A stretch of 64,000 bases of DNA, taken from contig JASBNA010000016.1 of assembly GCA_038087015.1 (NCBI GenBank), positions 558,001 to 622,000 on the forward strand, given 5' to 3'. A model generated the notes under the pieces. That model was not told the DNA's origin. It was given only the letters and a program-made list of their open reading frames with translations, and ran no database searches. The position numbers and the translations under genes are program-made. Source of the stretch: Cerrena zonata. Its lineage: Eukaryota; Basidiomycota; Agaricomycetes; Polyporales; Cerrenaceae. Shown in pieces: positions 9,944 through 21,892 of this stretch; the stretch's first letter is position 1, and each line of letters starts with the position of its first letter.

Positions 9944-11233
9944 CTAGCGTTGATCATGTGTACCGTTCTTGTTCGCCACAGTAGCCATATCCATCAAATG
10001 GATCATTGAGGGTGTATGGAGTGCGAGGTTGCTCTCCAAAACGTAATGGTAGAACAGATCGCGGTCCTCGACTCGGTGGAACTCGATAGCAGCAGGATCG
10101 TTGATACCGTTTCCTCTTGCGGTCAAAGTCCAGCCCGAAACTGAAACTGGGTCCTGAGTGAGTGGGTCAGTCTGAGAATTGATGCTGGTGATCCCGTCTT
10201 GGAAGTCATATGGAAGTAAAATCGACCACGAAAATCTATCGTCGATCCACCGATTGATGCTAGACAAAGATCGATCGAGCGAGAAAAGGTGCATTGCATG
10301 AAAACCGCGAATGAGGAACCATCCCCGCTGAACATATCGTCTATATACCCCCTCAATGACGTCGTCGTTTCGAGTGGTGCATACCACCATCAGTCGTTCT
10401 TCGAGAGTAGCACGAGGATACAAACAATATGCTTTATCAAAGGCGATGACGTTGAGAACACAGGCTGCAGTGGCAAAATAAGTCAAGAAATCAATTACAA
10501 GTTTTACCGACTTACTCGAGTGAAATTGAAGAATAATTTCCATGGGGGAACGAACTGCAACCATGATTTGGACCTTGAGCTTCCTTCCACCTGGTTGACC
10601 CTTCTCGAAAGTAAAAACTCCTGCGATACCCTTGAAATTTCCATACCGGGCACCGGCGGTCGTCACTCGTGGATGTGAGATGGCCGCATCAAAGTCACGA
10701 GGTTGAACAGGAGTAGGCATGAATTGATACCCATGACCTAGTACGAAATGCCCAATGTTTGACCCCCACGGCATGGCTACATAGAGGTCAAGATCAGACT
10801 CGGGATAGAAGGTCCTGTCGAAGAATTGAAGGGCAGTTGAGCCGGAAATGAGCATTCCCGTACAAGCTTGAAGGTAGCGGAAGGCAATGGGATCCGGGAA
10901 GTAACGTGAAAGACGGCGATTGATATTGAAAGCTCGCCTCATATAGGACCTAACGGATTGGTTGGTGGTATGACAGGTTCTAAGGAGACGAACAAGGGTT
11001 CTTGCCGAAGACATGTCAAATATGGTATCATAGATTTCGGGGTTCACTATGATCTGAAAGAGGAAGAGGTAGGGTTCTGGAGTTGACAGTTGCGACGTTG
11101 TAACCGGTAGGGCGTTATCTTGGGCATGCTCGTGACGGTGTGCATATACATCCGGAAGGGCTACGGAGCCACTGGCACCGATTGCGGTGCGAGATTCGCG
11201 GCGGAAGGACACTAAATAGCGCAACAGCTTCAA
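9944..11233 (-). CDS. Nucleotidyltransferase-like protein of a mushroom-expanded family
   Basis: The central motif LISGSTALQFFDRTFYPESD followed by LDLYV has the GS...DxD layout of nucleotidyltransferase-fold enzymes. I recall this as a recurring uncharacterised family in Agaricomycete genomes, which typically reads FHSTCVxNVIAxDxAYCLYP. Here that block is restored only if 10465-10515 (51 nt, GTAAGT...CTGCAG) is spliced out, although the frame stays open through it. Residues before the motif (RLLRTCHTTNQSVRSY) resemble the F-box-like leader of relatives. The start is uncertain: the long frame begins without an ATG and the first internal ATG is near 11013, so upstream exons may exist. Role unknown. 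It lies inside the transposon arm and is divergent from the RING/coiled-coil gene. Confidence 0.6.
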   Translation of the reverse strand: MKLLRYLVSFRRESRTAIGASGSVALPDVYAHRHEHAQDNALPVTTSQLSTPEPYLFLFQIIVNPEIYDTIFDMSSARTLVRLLRTCHTTNQSVRSYMRRAFNINRRLSRYFPDPIAFRYLQACTGMLISGSTALQFFDRTFYPESDLDLYVAMPWGSNIGHFVLGHGYQFMPTPVQPRDFDAAISHPRVTTAGARYGNFKGIAGVFTFEKGQPGGRKLKVQIMVAVRSPMEIILQFHSSKSVKLVIDFLTYFATAACVLNVIAFDKAYCLYPRATLEERLMVVCTTRNDDVIEGVYRRYVQRGWFLIRGFHAMHLFSLDRSLSSINRWIDDRFSWSILLPYDFQDGITSINSQTDPLTQDPVSVSGWTLTARGNGINDPAAIEFHRVEDRDLFYHYVLESNLALHTPSMIHLMDMATVANKNGTHDQR

Positions 11234-11471
11234 TGAAAGTCACAAAGGAGATATTAGTAGACTCACATAAGTCAAGTATGCGCTTCAGATGCTGCATGAT
11301 AGGAAAAGAGCAGTAGTTACTTAGAAGAGGGTGAGTGGAAAATGGCGAGGAGATGAGGACCTTACGCAACTTATATACTACAGTCAGTACCCCAATATGG
11401 AAGGAGAACAAAGAACTTCAACACGAACGCACCTCGTGTTGGGTGCTTGACCATAATCCTTAGTGACCACC

Positions 11472-12206
11472 ATGTCTTCCACTTCACCCATTTGTGTAGA
11501 CTCCGAATCAGAGGATGTCGATGATTTTATCAACCCAAAATTCATGTTATGTGGCATCTGTCGTTCAGTATTCTTAACACAAAGTGACATTCTTCCAGTA
11601 AGGCTTTCTTGTGGTATAGCATAGTTCCCCCCATGTAATATATGAATACCATCGTTGACTGCGTAGGACGATAGGGCATATCGTTCATGAAGATTGCGCG
11701 AATTCGTTGCGGACGACAGCAGGTACTTCAAATCATGCTGAATGCCCCGTTTGCTGCGAGAACATCGAAGTGGCCGGGTTTAAGGTGGTAAAGTGGAGTC
11801 GCGTACAAGACGATGAGACTGATGAAGAGTTGGCGCGGGAGTGTGTGCAAGGGTACGTCGAATGATACAGCTAATGCAACAACAGCTGACAAGATTGTAA
11901 AGCGCCTCATATCAGATCAAATCTCACCTTCCTCGATCTAAAGTCAACGATTGGAAGACTCAGGTTGATAATCTGAACAATCGAGTAAAGACCAACAAAA
12001 TAAATATCTCAATGTTACGACGTCAGAAGAGGGAGATGGAGAAATTCGGCGAGACTTTGGCACAACACAAAGAGGAGGTCCAGGAACGGATTCGTCAAAT
12101 GGATGAGCGATCGAGGATGTTAAACAAGCAGATACGTCGAGCGGAGAGGGAGGTAACAGAGAGGAAGAGTATCGAGGTATCAACTCAATGTAACAGTGGA
12201 ACATGA
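11472..12206 (+). CDS. RING-H2/coiled-coil protein (copy A), transposon cargo
   Basis: Not visible as one frame; rebuilt from three exons. The first reads MSSTSPICVDSES...CGICRSVF...VRLSC. An intron starting GTATAG and ending CGATAG joins to GHIVHEDC...ECPVCCENI, completing C-x2-C, C-x-H-x2-H-x2-C and C-x2-C zinc ligands. A second intron (GTACGT...GTAAAG, near 11850-11899) leads to a long charged coiled coil (LRRQKREMEKFGETLAQ, ERIRQMDERSRML, QIRRAEREV). RING domains are usually ubiquitin ligases. Upstream half of the zinc site to coiled coil mirrors the gene at 21.9-22.7 kb. The end could instead lie after a further splice at GAG/GTATCA. Confidence is limited by hand-made splicing. Confidence 0.6.
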
Positions 12207-12358
12207 CATGATATTGAATGCAATTTGCTGCTTGAAAGTGATGTTTGAGGTGAAGGAAGAAATACGGGACTGATAATAGAGTATCCTGGAGGGAAGATCA
12301 TCGTCGATCAAGCACCGACCATTGGTAGGGATGTAAAAGCTAGGCGCTGTAGGAAGAT

Positions 12359-14780
12359 TGGAGATCGGATACAAGAGGGACGAGAGCGGCGTTGACATGA
12401 CGTCCGTTCGGATGGTTCGCTGTGCGCGTATATCGGACACCAGGAGTCCAAAACTCATTCAGATCCTTGACCAAAAGGTCTAAGATGGGGTTGAGCTGAT
12501 CTAGATTGGGTTTATTTGGACCAGGGACCACTCCGACAAGGTAGATATTCTCTGGGAGGTATCGCATCTCCGGGGGGAGGTTGAGGCAAACGAGGTAAAT
12601 ACCGGTTGAGGTCGCCTTCTTCTTTGCCTGGATGTTCCTGTAAGAATTGAATCCGTCGATTCCTAGGCCGAACACAAGGCGAAGAGAGCCATCTTGTGAT
12701 GCAGAAGTTACAAATGGTGTACGTCCGTCAGGCCCAAGAAAGGATCGTAAACCATCACCTCCCCATATGTCAACAATATAGCCATCATCGGACATTCCAT
12801 TCGGTACCGAATCAAGAGCGGTATCGATTTCGGGACGCGAAAGGAACCGAGCCATCCACTCCTTCATATCCTGGTGGTAGTAGTAGCGAATAGCAGCTCT
12901 GTGTTCTCTAGCGCGGATAACGCGAGTTTGAAAGAGTGCGGCACCACATGGACCCTTGTCTACATCGCGTGAAGTACATAGATTTGGGGCAGAGTCAGGG
13001 GGGTACAACGTGAAACAGGTCGGACAGCAGATATACGGGTGGACAACAGGGTCCAAGTGGTAACGTCTTGCGATGGTGTTCGGATCAATGGAAACATCCT
13101 TCCATACGTTTGACGTAGAAGGCTGGCGTCCTGAAGCCAAAATCATCGATAGTTTGATGATGGTTCGTAGCCCATGCAGTAAAAGGATCGTCGGTCGTCG
13201 TGCTAAGCCGAAAAGGAGATGAAGGATTAATGCGAGTAGGTGGGAAGCAGTGATAACGGCGTCTCGAGGTGTCCTGAAGCTGTGAGAATGGGCGAAGTAG
13301 GGTGCTAGAAATATATTAGAGCTGTGTTATAGAAAGACATAAGAGGGATTCTTACCTGTGTCAACAAAGGCCGGATTGGGGGAATTAACATGACTCTGTC
13401 CCAAAACGTGTTTCTGCTTATTCCACTCAAGCTCCTTGGTCATGTCTAGGTCACTAAGGGTCTGTGCGGCCTCAGCAATCAGACGACTATGGAGGGCTCG
13501 CTGAACAGAGAGGTGTTCAGGGGCCATTGGGATCCGGTTCAAAGTCGTCAAGACATCGAAGATCGTGCTCTCGTAGCTGAGAAAGACTGAGTTCGAGCTT
13601 GAACGCAAATCTAATGCACAGTCGCCGCTGTTAACGGCTAGGGACGTGTTCGCATGTGGGTAGGGGTGAGAGGCAATAAACTGTTGGGGCCGGACAAAGG
13701 ATAAAGTCGAGATAACCGGAAACCGGGACTGAAGTTGTGATAGATGCTGCTTCAGGAGCTTCAGATCAAGTAGATGTTGGAGGTCTATAGAAGTGATGTT
13801 TGTTGGTGTTGCATACGGTCCATCTGCGACGACACCATCGAGGGGGAAATCCTGACCGGATAGGGTGTTGGAGAATATTGCTGCCGCGGCGGTATCATCT
13901 TGCTGGATCTGCGAAAGTGCCTTCAAGTATCGCTCTTTAACGCTCCTTTCTTCCGGCCGCATTACGAGATTTGCTATTGACAAGTGAAAATGTTAGTTAA
14001 CGTCTCTGAATGAACACACGGCACGTACCGTAGGAGCGCAGAAGGACAAGCAATGCGTGAGTCCATGTATATGGCGATAGGGACCCACATATATACAGCC
14101 GCTGCATGAGAGAATACAAGTCAACATCTGTATTTATCAAAGGCGTCAATATGCCACAAGATTAGGGACTCACGACGATGCTTGTTCCAATATCAGATCC
14201 CAATTGACAGTCCGTAGACACAGGTTCTACAGCTTCCGGTGTATATGACCATGCGACCACTACAGGTGCTCGGATGGTCAGGTGTGTCTCAAATACAAGC
14301 TTGTATCTTCAAAAAGTCAGTCGCCAGTCGGCAACCAGTCCCCGAGGGTGGAAAAACAAGGAAGATATTGTACTCACCATGCATAGAAGCGCATGGTACT
14401 CCTGCGAATTTGTATCCGTGACCGATTGAGGATCGGAGATCTTCGTTCACTGAGCATGAACGCTCTGATCGTAAAGTTCAGTACCTTTCCGTACCTAACC
14501 AGACAGACAAAGAGACACACCAGATATGGCAGCTTCGCCAACCTGTTCGTTCGTCGATCCCTGTTTTCAATCCCCTGTCTGAGGCAAATTGGACCACACA
14601 TCCGTAGAACAAGAAAACGAGGTTGTAAAGCGGAACTCACACGATTGCCTCGAGGTCGACAAGCCAAGCGGGCACCAGCCTGGGAAGCAATACTGGGTCC
14701 CAGTCATCCTCAATACCAAGGGTTGCTCTCGGTCGTCGGTGGTGAAACTGCCTATTCGCCGGTCTGGATCTTCCATCCAT
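12359..14780 (-). pseudogene. Truncated Tnp2 transposase, copy A
   Basis: Inverted copy of the first half of the right-arm transposase. The exons at 13327-13983 and 12359-13146 encode the same residues as the intact copy, through SDLQ. The coding sequence then runs into the substituted segment and stops after five foreign residues (stop at 12340). The lost part includes the SMHNHYLG block and the C-terminal block that in the Tnp2 family carry the remaining catalytic residues, so this copy should be inactive as a transposase. It might still bind transposon ends. Confidence 0.85.
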
Positions 14781-15126
14781 TGTCTGAAACGAATTGGGCT
14801 ATATGTTGCTGAAAACGTTTCAAACGTTGCTTAATAATAACGAATATCGGACTTACGAAGGGGCTGTGGGGCGTATCGACAAAGCAGACTGGCAACCGAA
14901 GACTCGATGCGATACCGAATATAGCCGCAGAAAAATGGACGGCTCAGAGGCAAAGGCGGGGTCAAACAGACAACGAAGAATCCTCAATCTTCGATATTCG
15001 AAATGCCTGGCGCTAACACGGAACATCGATCTTCCGTCTGGTGAGGCACGAATGCGTGATTACTACTAGTGTACAGTGTATATTGAAGATAGAAAATGTA
15101 ACATTAGTCGTAGAACTACAATGCAC

Positions 15127-17931
15127 CTAAATATACTGTCTTTCATTGTTGTAGGTTCCTGAGTACTCCTGGGCCATCCTAAGAAGAATACCATGTTAGA
15201 ATCATAAAACAACACATATTAGAAGTTACAAACATCATGGCTCGGGGCGTATGTTGAAACTCATAAGACTCTTCGGACGCATCCAATTGCTCTCGCCTGT
15301 ATGCGGTCAGACTTTGCAACCATCTTTCGTTGTATGCGTTGTGGGGAAGTCCCGTTACACCCGTCGTCGTGGACCCTTGCTGTTCACTTGAATGTCGAAT
15401 TCGGGGGTGGCATCCTCGTAAACGGGGAAACGGTTCCAACCTAGAGTATCGAACGGCGGCGTCGAAGACTCGCAACCATGGAGTAAGTTCCTCAGCTCTC
15501 CATTCCTTCACCAACACTTTATACTGTACAACCCCATTTTCGTGATCTTCCTCATCGCTACTCATACCATTGGGTCCCAGACGTTGTAGCATCGTTACAT
15601 GCCGCTTGAGATCTTCAAAATTTTCAGCGGCGTCCAAGCGGCGTCGAAACAGCTAACAATGAGGTGAGTTTCCAAATATAAACTTAGAAAAAGGTTTATT
15701 TACCGCAGCTCTGCGTTCGCTCTTGGCTCTCTCGCGTTTCTGTTGTTCTAGAACAGCGGGGGGCTTGAATTGTTTCTTGTACTTATCATGAAGATAGTCC
15801 AAATGTCTTCGAAATGCCTTCCGAATTCTGTCCTTATTGGTTTCAGTATACTTGCCAGACTTGATGTAACTATCGACAAAAACTTTCGCGATCGAAATAT
15901 TCCATGGAGTACCCTTTGTTTCACGGAGATCCGGTCGAAAATCATCTTCGGTGCAACAGTCACCAGACTCGGGATCGTAGTTGGAAACTTCTTCCAAGGA
16001 GGGAAGGGTCGCCATGCTGATAGCTGCATCTCGGCTAGGCAGCCCTAAGAGATGACGAGTATAATCTTGTATGGTTGCCTAAGTCAGGTAGAAAGATGAG
16101 ATCGTGTAGTCGAATGTTGAGATTCAGCTTACGTTGAAAATATTAGACCCAGGGGAACGTTTCTTCTGGTGGGACCAAAGCTTATTCGGGGATTCACGAT
16201 GGTCGTCGTCATCACAATCAGCGGCATAGCCCGTCGCAAGATGATTGCGAGAATGAGGCTGTCTGTTGGAACGGTGTGGATGAGAGTCTCGTACGTTGGT
16301 ACTCGGAATAGTAGATTGTGGTATTGTTGGGACTTCTGACCGCATATGTCGGATATCGTTTCTTAGACCAGTAATATTATCGTTCATGATGCCTATTTGC
16401 TGTATGAGAGCGGTAAACACGGCACCTCCAACAGGCATATTCTGAAAGAAGACACATTCAGTTGATTATAGCCACTGCGATACGCCTGTCGTCGAGGAGC
16501 CACTCACAGCGGTGCCCGCATTGGCAAATTGAGCATTATCGGCCAAGACCAAGGGCCGACCTGGATCAGCAAGCAATTGTGGTGGTGGTCCCGCGGGTAC
16601 AGAAACGACGGGAGATTGTTGACGCAAGCCTCCAGATCGAAAGTCAGTAGTTTGCGCAACTGGGTTAGGGCCCTCCATAACATAGTCTATATCGGGAGCG
16701 GGGTGTGCCACTTCATGATCATCAAAGACAGATGTTTCCTGAGGGGGTAACATAGTAGCGGATGAGATGGATTCGGCATTCAGATATGGCTGGTCAGTAG
16801 GCAAAGGGATTTGGTGAGGTAGACGAGGTGTGGTACCATGGCTAGGTGCGATATCAAGAGGTTGGAAAGGCGCAACGGTTGTACTTAGAGATGTGTTCAT
16901 CGGTATATCAAGAGTGGTAACATCTAGAAAGTTGAGACCAGGTTCTTCAGTAGAGGCGACTGGTAGACTGGTTGAAGAAACACCCTCAAAAGATAGTGGT
17001 GGTAGGAGTGGATAAGGAGGATCTGGTGGAGTAGATGGACGACCTGGGTTTTGCAATTCTCTTGCCACCGCCACTGGGGAAGGCATCACTGGTTCCGGTT
17101 CTGTGATTATAGGATGTGAACGTGCAACAAGGTTCTCATGATCATCGATTATAGACGGGTTCTGTTAGCGATCAGTGAACGCTCTTAGAAAATGTTATGT
17201 TGTGTTAGTACGTACCGTTGCCGAGCTTGAGTTTGATCCCTGTCCCGAGCGATAACTTGAGCTTGAAGCGACCGACCGTCGCCCTGAACGAGAGCCCGAG
17301 CTCCGTGGGACATCTCTAAACGGTGAACGGTGGCGGCTTGACTGCCTCGTGATATGAGTATTATTGAAGGAGCAAATGGGTGTGCGATTAGACAGAGACT
17401 TACGGCATTATTAGCTGTAGGTCTAGAGGCCGAGGCTAACAGTGTTGGGTCTCCCGTATAGCTGCTACTACCCATAGTCAATGCACGCTAGAGGTGGTAC
17501 AAAAGGCATTAGAATATTATGCTTTCATGATAAATTAGTGACAATGTATATGTACCACTGTAGGCAGAGCGAAGCGGTTTCTCAATTCCCGTACGGCCAC
17601 TCCTCCTTTCAGTTTTTGCCGCTTTGCGAGTAGCTCTCGATAGGTGATACCATCTTCGAGCGAGTGTTCACTTGCACTGTCACGTTCCGAGTCGGAGGCT
17701 TTGCGTTTCCCTTTGGATACGGTCGAATAACGGACTTCCACAGGTGCAGTACCTATATAGGGTCCAGTTATCCCCGCACAAGAGTTATATAGACGGTAAA
17801 CAGAGCTTACCTGCTGGTTCTAGCTCCCCCTGGACATGCACCTGCCCCTCAGGCATTATTTCATGATAATCGTCAGGTGTTATCTCATGGAAATTGTCAG
17901 AGTCGGTAGCATTCGACCTGGAGTCAGACAT
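15127..17931 (-). CDS. Uncharacterised Agaricomycete family protein, copy 1
   Basis: Multi-exon gene read from MSDSRSNATDSDN at 17931. Exons lead through a Lys/Arg-rich stretch (KGKRKASDSE), a Pro/Ser-rich disordered middle (16466-17089), a coiled coil (IQQIGIMNDNITGLRNDI) and a conserved C-terminal domain. That domain contains TIQDYTRHLLGLPSRD, CCTEDDFRPDL, PWNISIAKVFVDSYI, LQRLGPNGMSSDEED, WRAEELTPWLRVFD and GLPHNAYNERWLQSL. I recognise the pattern (GMSSDE...WR...W...LP.N.Y...W) as a repeatedly expanded family of unknown function in mushroom genomes. A last small exon to a stop at 15127 is my preferred end; reading through instead stops at 15179. It lies just inside the left arm. A diverged paralog is at 22.8-24.6 kb. 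Confidence 0.65.
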
Positions 17932-20630
17932 TACGGAGACAGAGTTCTGAGTTTAAGGCGATCGTCTTGGATGGAAAAATTGAAGGAACTTGAAGTGGCA
18001 CCGAACGGCTCATTGAAGTCCCTTTGTGACTGTGACATCACTAATCGGAATCATGGCTACCATGTGTGATCAGGTAGGGCTGATCCATCTATATGTCAGC
18101 CATTCGAAACAGCATTATTAGTCTCTAGACGATCCTACCTTGCGTGATGTGAAACATTTCTAGGAGACGGGGAAAACTAGCTATAATTGTGAACACTGAG
18201 ACAACTATACCGTCGTTGCGCTTAGGATTGGCTGGAGCATAATACCAGCAATGCGTCTCCTCCGGCAGCAACTGCATCGATCATGAATCGTACATCTCGA
18301 TCGGGCTAATAAGTGGCGATCCGAGACAGTTTGCTTGAAGGACTTCAGCACGTCCAGCAGCACGCCTGCAGGACTCCTCAATCGAGATTGTGAAATTGGG
18401 TCAATAACACTAACTACCAGTCGACGTCGAGCTATAGCACCGTAAGCATGTCTTCAAGGACATTGATGGTTCAATGACATCTCACCGGTAGCAGAGGAAT
18501 CCCTTCTCAGCTCAAAACGGGGAAATGTATAGAGATCCAAGTCGTATCTGCGTGCCCTGTACGACGGACAAAACGGAAGACACAAGCTGCTATGATATCA
18601 GTTATGATTTCAATGATTTCAAAGACCTAGGACGAGCACATGAGGTCATTCGACGGCTGAGTCACAATGGGGAGGGAATAGTACGTACTCCATGTGTTGT
18701 CGCCGGTGCGTAGCATCTGGAAACGAGGATCGAAGATCGGAGAACGAGGACAAAGCATCATTAATCATTACTCACGCTGCATGTTAGCCGCCCCTACCCT
18801 GCGTTACTCGATGTGAACACGTCAACACCAAACGTCTAAAGTAAGTGTGTTCGTGGTGTGAATTGTTCCTAACAAAATAGATTAAAGATGAGAGATAGGG
18901 ATTTGGGAATTGAAGACATCACGGTCACCGTGCGACAAAAATGAGGGTGCAGCTTCCCATCCGGATCTCCTCCATAGTACCGCAAGTGAGAGGCATTTAT
19001 TTTGCTGGTTAACATGGGACCACGAGTTGTCGGGAATCTGAAGATCGAGGAGTGAAAGAATGGCTCACGCCGCGTGTAAGAGACGTGCCTTGTCCGCCTA
19101 GAGGATTCAATACCCAATAAACAAATTCAGTGCCCAGTGAAATTGGTTCTCTCCTTGAACATAAGGTCAGCCTCATTCTCGGTGTTGCCTGCAATTTGAG
19201 TGTTAGATATGAGATGCGAAATATCTATGTTAGGGGGAGGCTAAATGGTGATGATCCCACGTAAAGTGAGCGATGGTGGACACGACGACAGAACATAGAT
19301 ATGTGAAGAAGTCCATCACATACGGACCTAGGGACCTTTCGAACCTTCATTCTCGTCAGGCTACCGAAAGATAAAATGAATCTGCACATTTGCGTTCGAA
19401 AACGGGAATCCCAAACGGGATAGAACCTATTGGAGTCGACAATCGCTGAAAGGTATGGCAGCAAAGTCACGTCGTAGGCGAAGTGAACTCAGAGAGCGAG
19501 AAAGTGATATTCAGCGCTCTTCATATTTCCGATCGAGTATGTCAATTGTGGATGGGACGGGAGATCGAGATGGCGTGGGTTCTCGGTGATCGTAATTCGT
19601 ATCAGAATGCGAATGAGAGTGTATATGATTAATACATAGTTAAGCCGGGGAGCGATGGAGTTCCCAAATTACACATTAAGGCTTACCTCACGATGCTGCA
19701 GACTCTGAGTCAAACGTTGAAGATGGCAAAACTTCGGCATTCCTCTGACTGGAAGAGAATATGTGTTGGAAAGTAAGAGATGACGTTGAAAACGGTGAGT
19801 CAGTGAGGTGATGATGAAGACCCAAGCTACTACAAGTCATAGAAGAGACGGAACTCGACCAAAGACAGCGTGAAAGCTAGAGAGAGAAGATGCTGATATA
19901 ATCACGATCAATTCAACATTGGACCGAGACCGCGACATGTTGGTATCAAAGATGTAAGTGGCGGGGATCAAGAGCTGCGTCCTAACGCTTACTGTGGGTG
20001 CACCTTGCACGGACGGGAACGAAGCCGATGAAGCTGATGAGTTGATAAGACCCATGGAGGCTCGAAGCAAGCTCATTCAAACTAGGAAGTATCGATGGAA
20101 TACTGAGTGGTTGGGAACTGAGATGCCAGTGAGTAGGGTCTATGACTCGGAACTAAGAGCTCGATTGATCAAAATATGATTAATTGTCCATCACACGTCC
20201 GACTGCGTTGAGTATCAGGCGCTGAGAGACATAATAGAATAATATTTAATACTAGGTCCTACCTTAGTACTAGCGTTCTAATCCCGGAATTCTTGAAAGG
20301 TATCTTTTAGATGGGTAGTGGAATAGCTATCCCCTGAGTGCCACCAGCAGACAAGAAATAATATTACATAAATTACGATTACCACCGAAATATTAAATAT
20401 TGAATTGGGAAGAACACGAAATACAATAACACCCGAATACAAATAATCATTGCGACCATACATATAACCACTTCCGAGTCCTATCCGGCATCACGCACCA
20501 ATCCTGGTAGGTATACAGAGGGGATACCCCTTTTCTTTCATTTTGTATCTTTCATGTAACTCGACTAAAAAGCTAAGAACAATATTTGTAAGTTGTTTGA
20601 AGGGCAATAAGGACTCAGAAACAGAGGTAC
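17932..20630. other. 2.7 kb without a supportable gene
   Basis: Scattered short open frames occur on both strands. The ones reading most like protein are 18525-18713 (+), with a CVPC motif and a plausible donor after it, and about 19985-20130 (+), acidic then basic (EADEADELIRPMEAR). I found no chain of exons or family signature joining them. The stretch may hold decayed genes or transposon debris. No terminal repeats were seen. Confidence 0.35.
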
Positions 20631-21106
20631 TTACGCTCTAACAGCACCACGAGCAAGACGTCTCTCGCGTTTCCCGTAGGTTCCGATGATATCACCTCGA
20701 ACTCCAATGCTCATTACAATGATATCAATAGGAAATTGCCGGTCCTTGTAGTAAGGTCGAAGCATCTTGTTGGGTTTTCTGTCCCGCCTAAAGCGGACAC
20801 CAATGTGATAAGACCTATCATTGCCGTCGTTGTCTTCGCCTGTAATGATGCAGTCGTGAATGACACCTGGTCCTAGGATAGACTCAAACATAGGGAATTT
20901 CTTTGATGCACGATTTTGACGTTTCGGTGTCAGGCATGGGACTCGAATGAGTTTCGTTCGCAAGGCTTCGCCCAAACAAACTTGACCGTAAAGGTACTTC
21001 ACAGTCTAGATAGCGGTCAGTCGTCATAGCTTAGAATATAAATGTAATCTATGTCAGAGAAATCACTTGCCGTTTCGCCTTCAATTGGCTTTCTTACAGA
21101 AGGCAT
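20631..21106 (-). CDS. Small uncharacterised protein, two exons
   Basis: Main exon 20631-21002 encodes a compact basic segment containing ILGPGVIHDCIITGED, YHIGVRFRRDRKPNK and VMSIGVRGDIIGTYG, ending ARGAVRA. A first exon from MPSVRKP (ATG at 21106) joins by either of two donors that keep the frame: GTAAGA directly after MPS, or GCAAGT after GEGET-like sequence; both use the acceptor CTATCTAG. I recognise no family. The beta-strand-like alternation suggests a small folded domain. It is divergent from the RING/coiled-coil copy B gene across about 790 bp. Confidence 0.45.
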
Positions 21107-21892
21107 AACGAGACTCGGATCGGATGAGTAAACAAGCGTTGAAAGGATTCAAAATGAAGAGCAAATGCAAAGGAAAGTCAAAAGAACTAGGTCTGCGACA
21201 TAGATGAGGGAGTCCTCTTTATAACCTCAAAGATTCGTGTAGTAAATATGCATGTCATCATCTGCATGGTGAGCTCGAACAAAGAGAAGCTTTCTTCGGT
21301 CCTTCTCAGTGGTCTGAGATCAAAAATCGGGGAGTGGCAGTGGGAATTTGGGGACCGATGTGGACGTGATCACAATCACCAGATCGCGGAGAACCCAACA
21401 GATCTGGTCTTCGTCTCTCGACTGTCACTTGCCCTCATGCTGCCCCCCGCTGCGACAGCTACTTCAAGCAACTGGAAAGGCTTAATTGCTTCAACGTGTT
21501 CTAAATGCGGCCGGGTGTTTAGATGGTTACTCTACTTCAAGGCTTTCAAACTAAATATACTAACTTTATTCAACACTCGTACTGCGTTCTTGAGCGACGA
21601 GTCGATCGCACAAGACTGTGCATCCTTTTACTAAATTTCAATAGCAGTCACCAATGACAAGTATTGATTCTCACCTCTGACTCCCCACTGTGCCCTCTTG
21701 TTTTCATTTCGCTAAGCATACATATTGAATCACCGGGCCTGATGCGTTCGTGAAACATGAGGTTACTATCTGAGAGTAACGACACAGGCATCACGGTGTT
21801 CCTTAGGCCTGAGCTGGCTCGATAATTTGGGGACTTGTGTAGCTCTTGGATTCTGCTCTTTGCCTAGGTTGTACCCAACGTTCATTACTCCC
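21107..21892. other. Intergenic, 790 bp inside the element
   Basis: Holds the upstream regions of two divergent cargo genes. An open frame at 21248-21634 (+) shows no family pattern. Upstream exons of the RING gene may begin here but could not be placed. Confidence 0.3.

Larger units (their letters stand above)
9519..12358. other. Non-homologous cargo segment substituted into the left arm
   Basis: Identity with the right arm stops at 9518 and resumes at 12359. This 2,840-bp segment replaces the 2,452-bp second half of the transposase. It carries a nucleotidyltransferase-like gene (-) and a RING/coiled-coil gene (+), transcribed away from each other. No termini or target duplications were recognised at its edges, so it looks like recombination or capture rather than a nested transposon. 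About 420 bases (9519-9943) hold no gene I can support. Confidence 0.75.
8612..15031 (-). repeat. Left arm, transposon copy A (inverted, internally substituted)
   Basis: Reverse-complement copy of the right arm in two blocks, 8612-9518 and 12359-15031. Between them 9519-12358 is unrelated to the 31444-33895 segment it replaces. Differences noticed in the shared blocks are single bases, for example GAGAGCGGC here (near 12382) against GAGGGCGGC in the other copy. The near identity implies recent duplication or ongoing gene conversion. Confidence 0.9.

Noticed and set aside
10123..10678. Plus- and minus-strand open frames overlapping the nucleotidyltransferase-like gene
   Set aside because: They are shadows of that gene in other frames and lack recognisable motifs.
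16466..17089. A separate Pro/Ser-rich gene on the minus strand
   Set aside because: It chains by good splice sites and frame with exons on both sides as the disordered middle of the family copy 1 protein.
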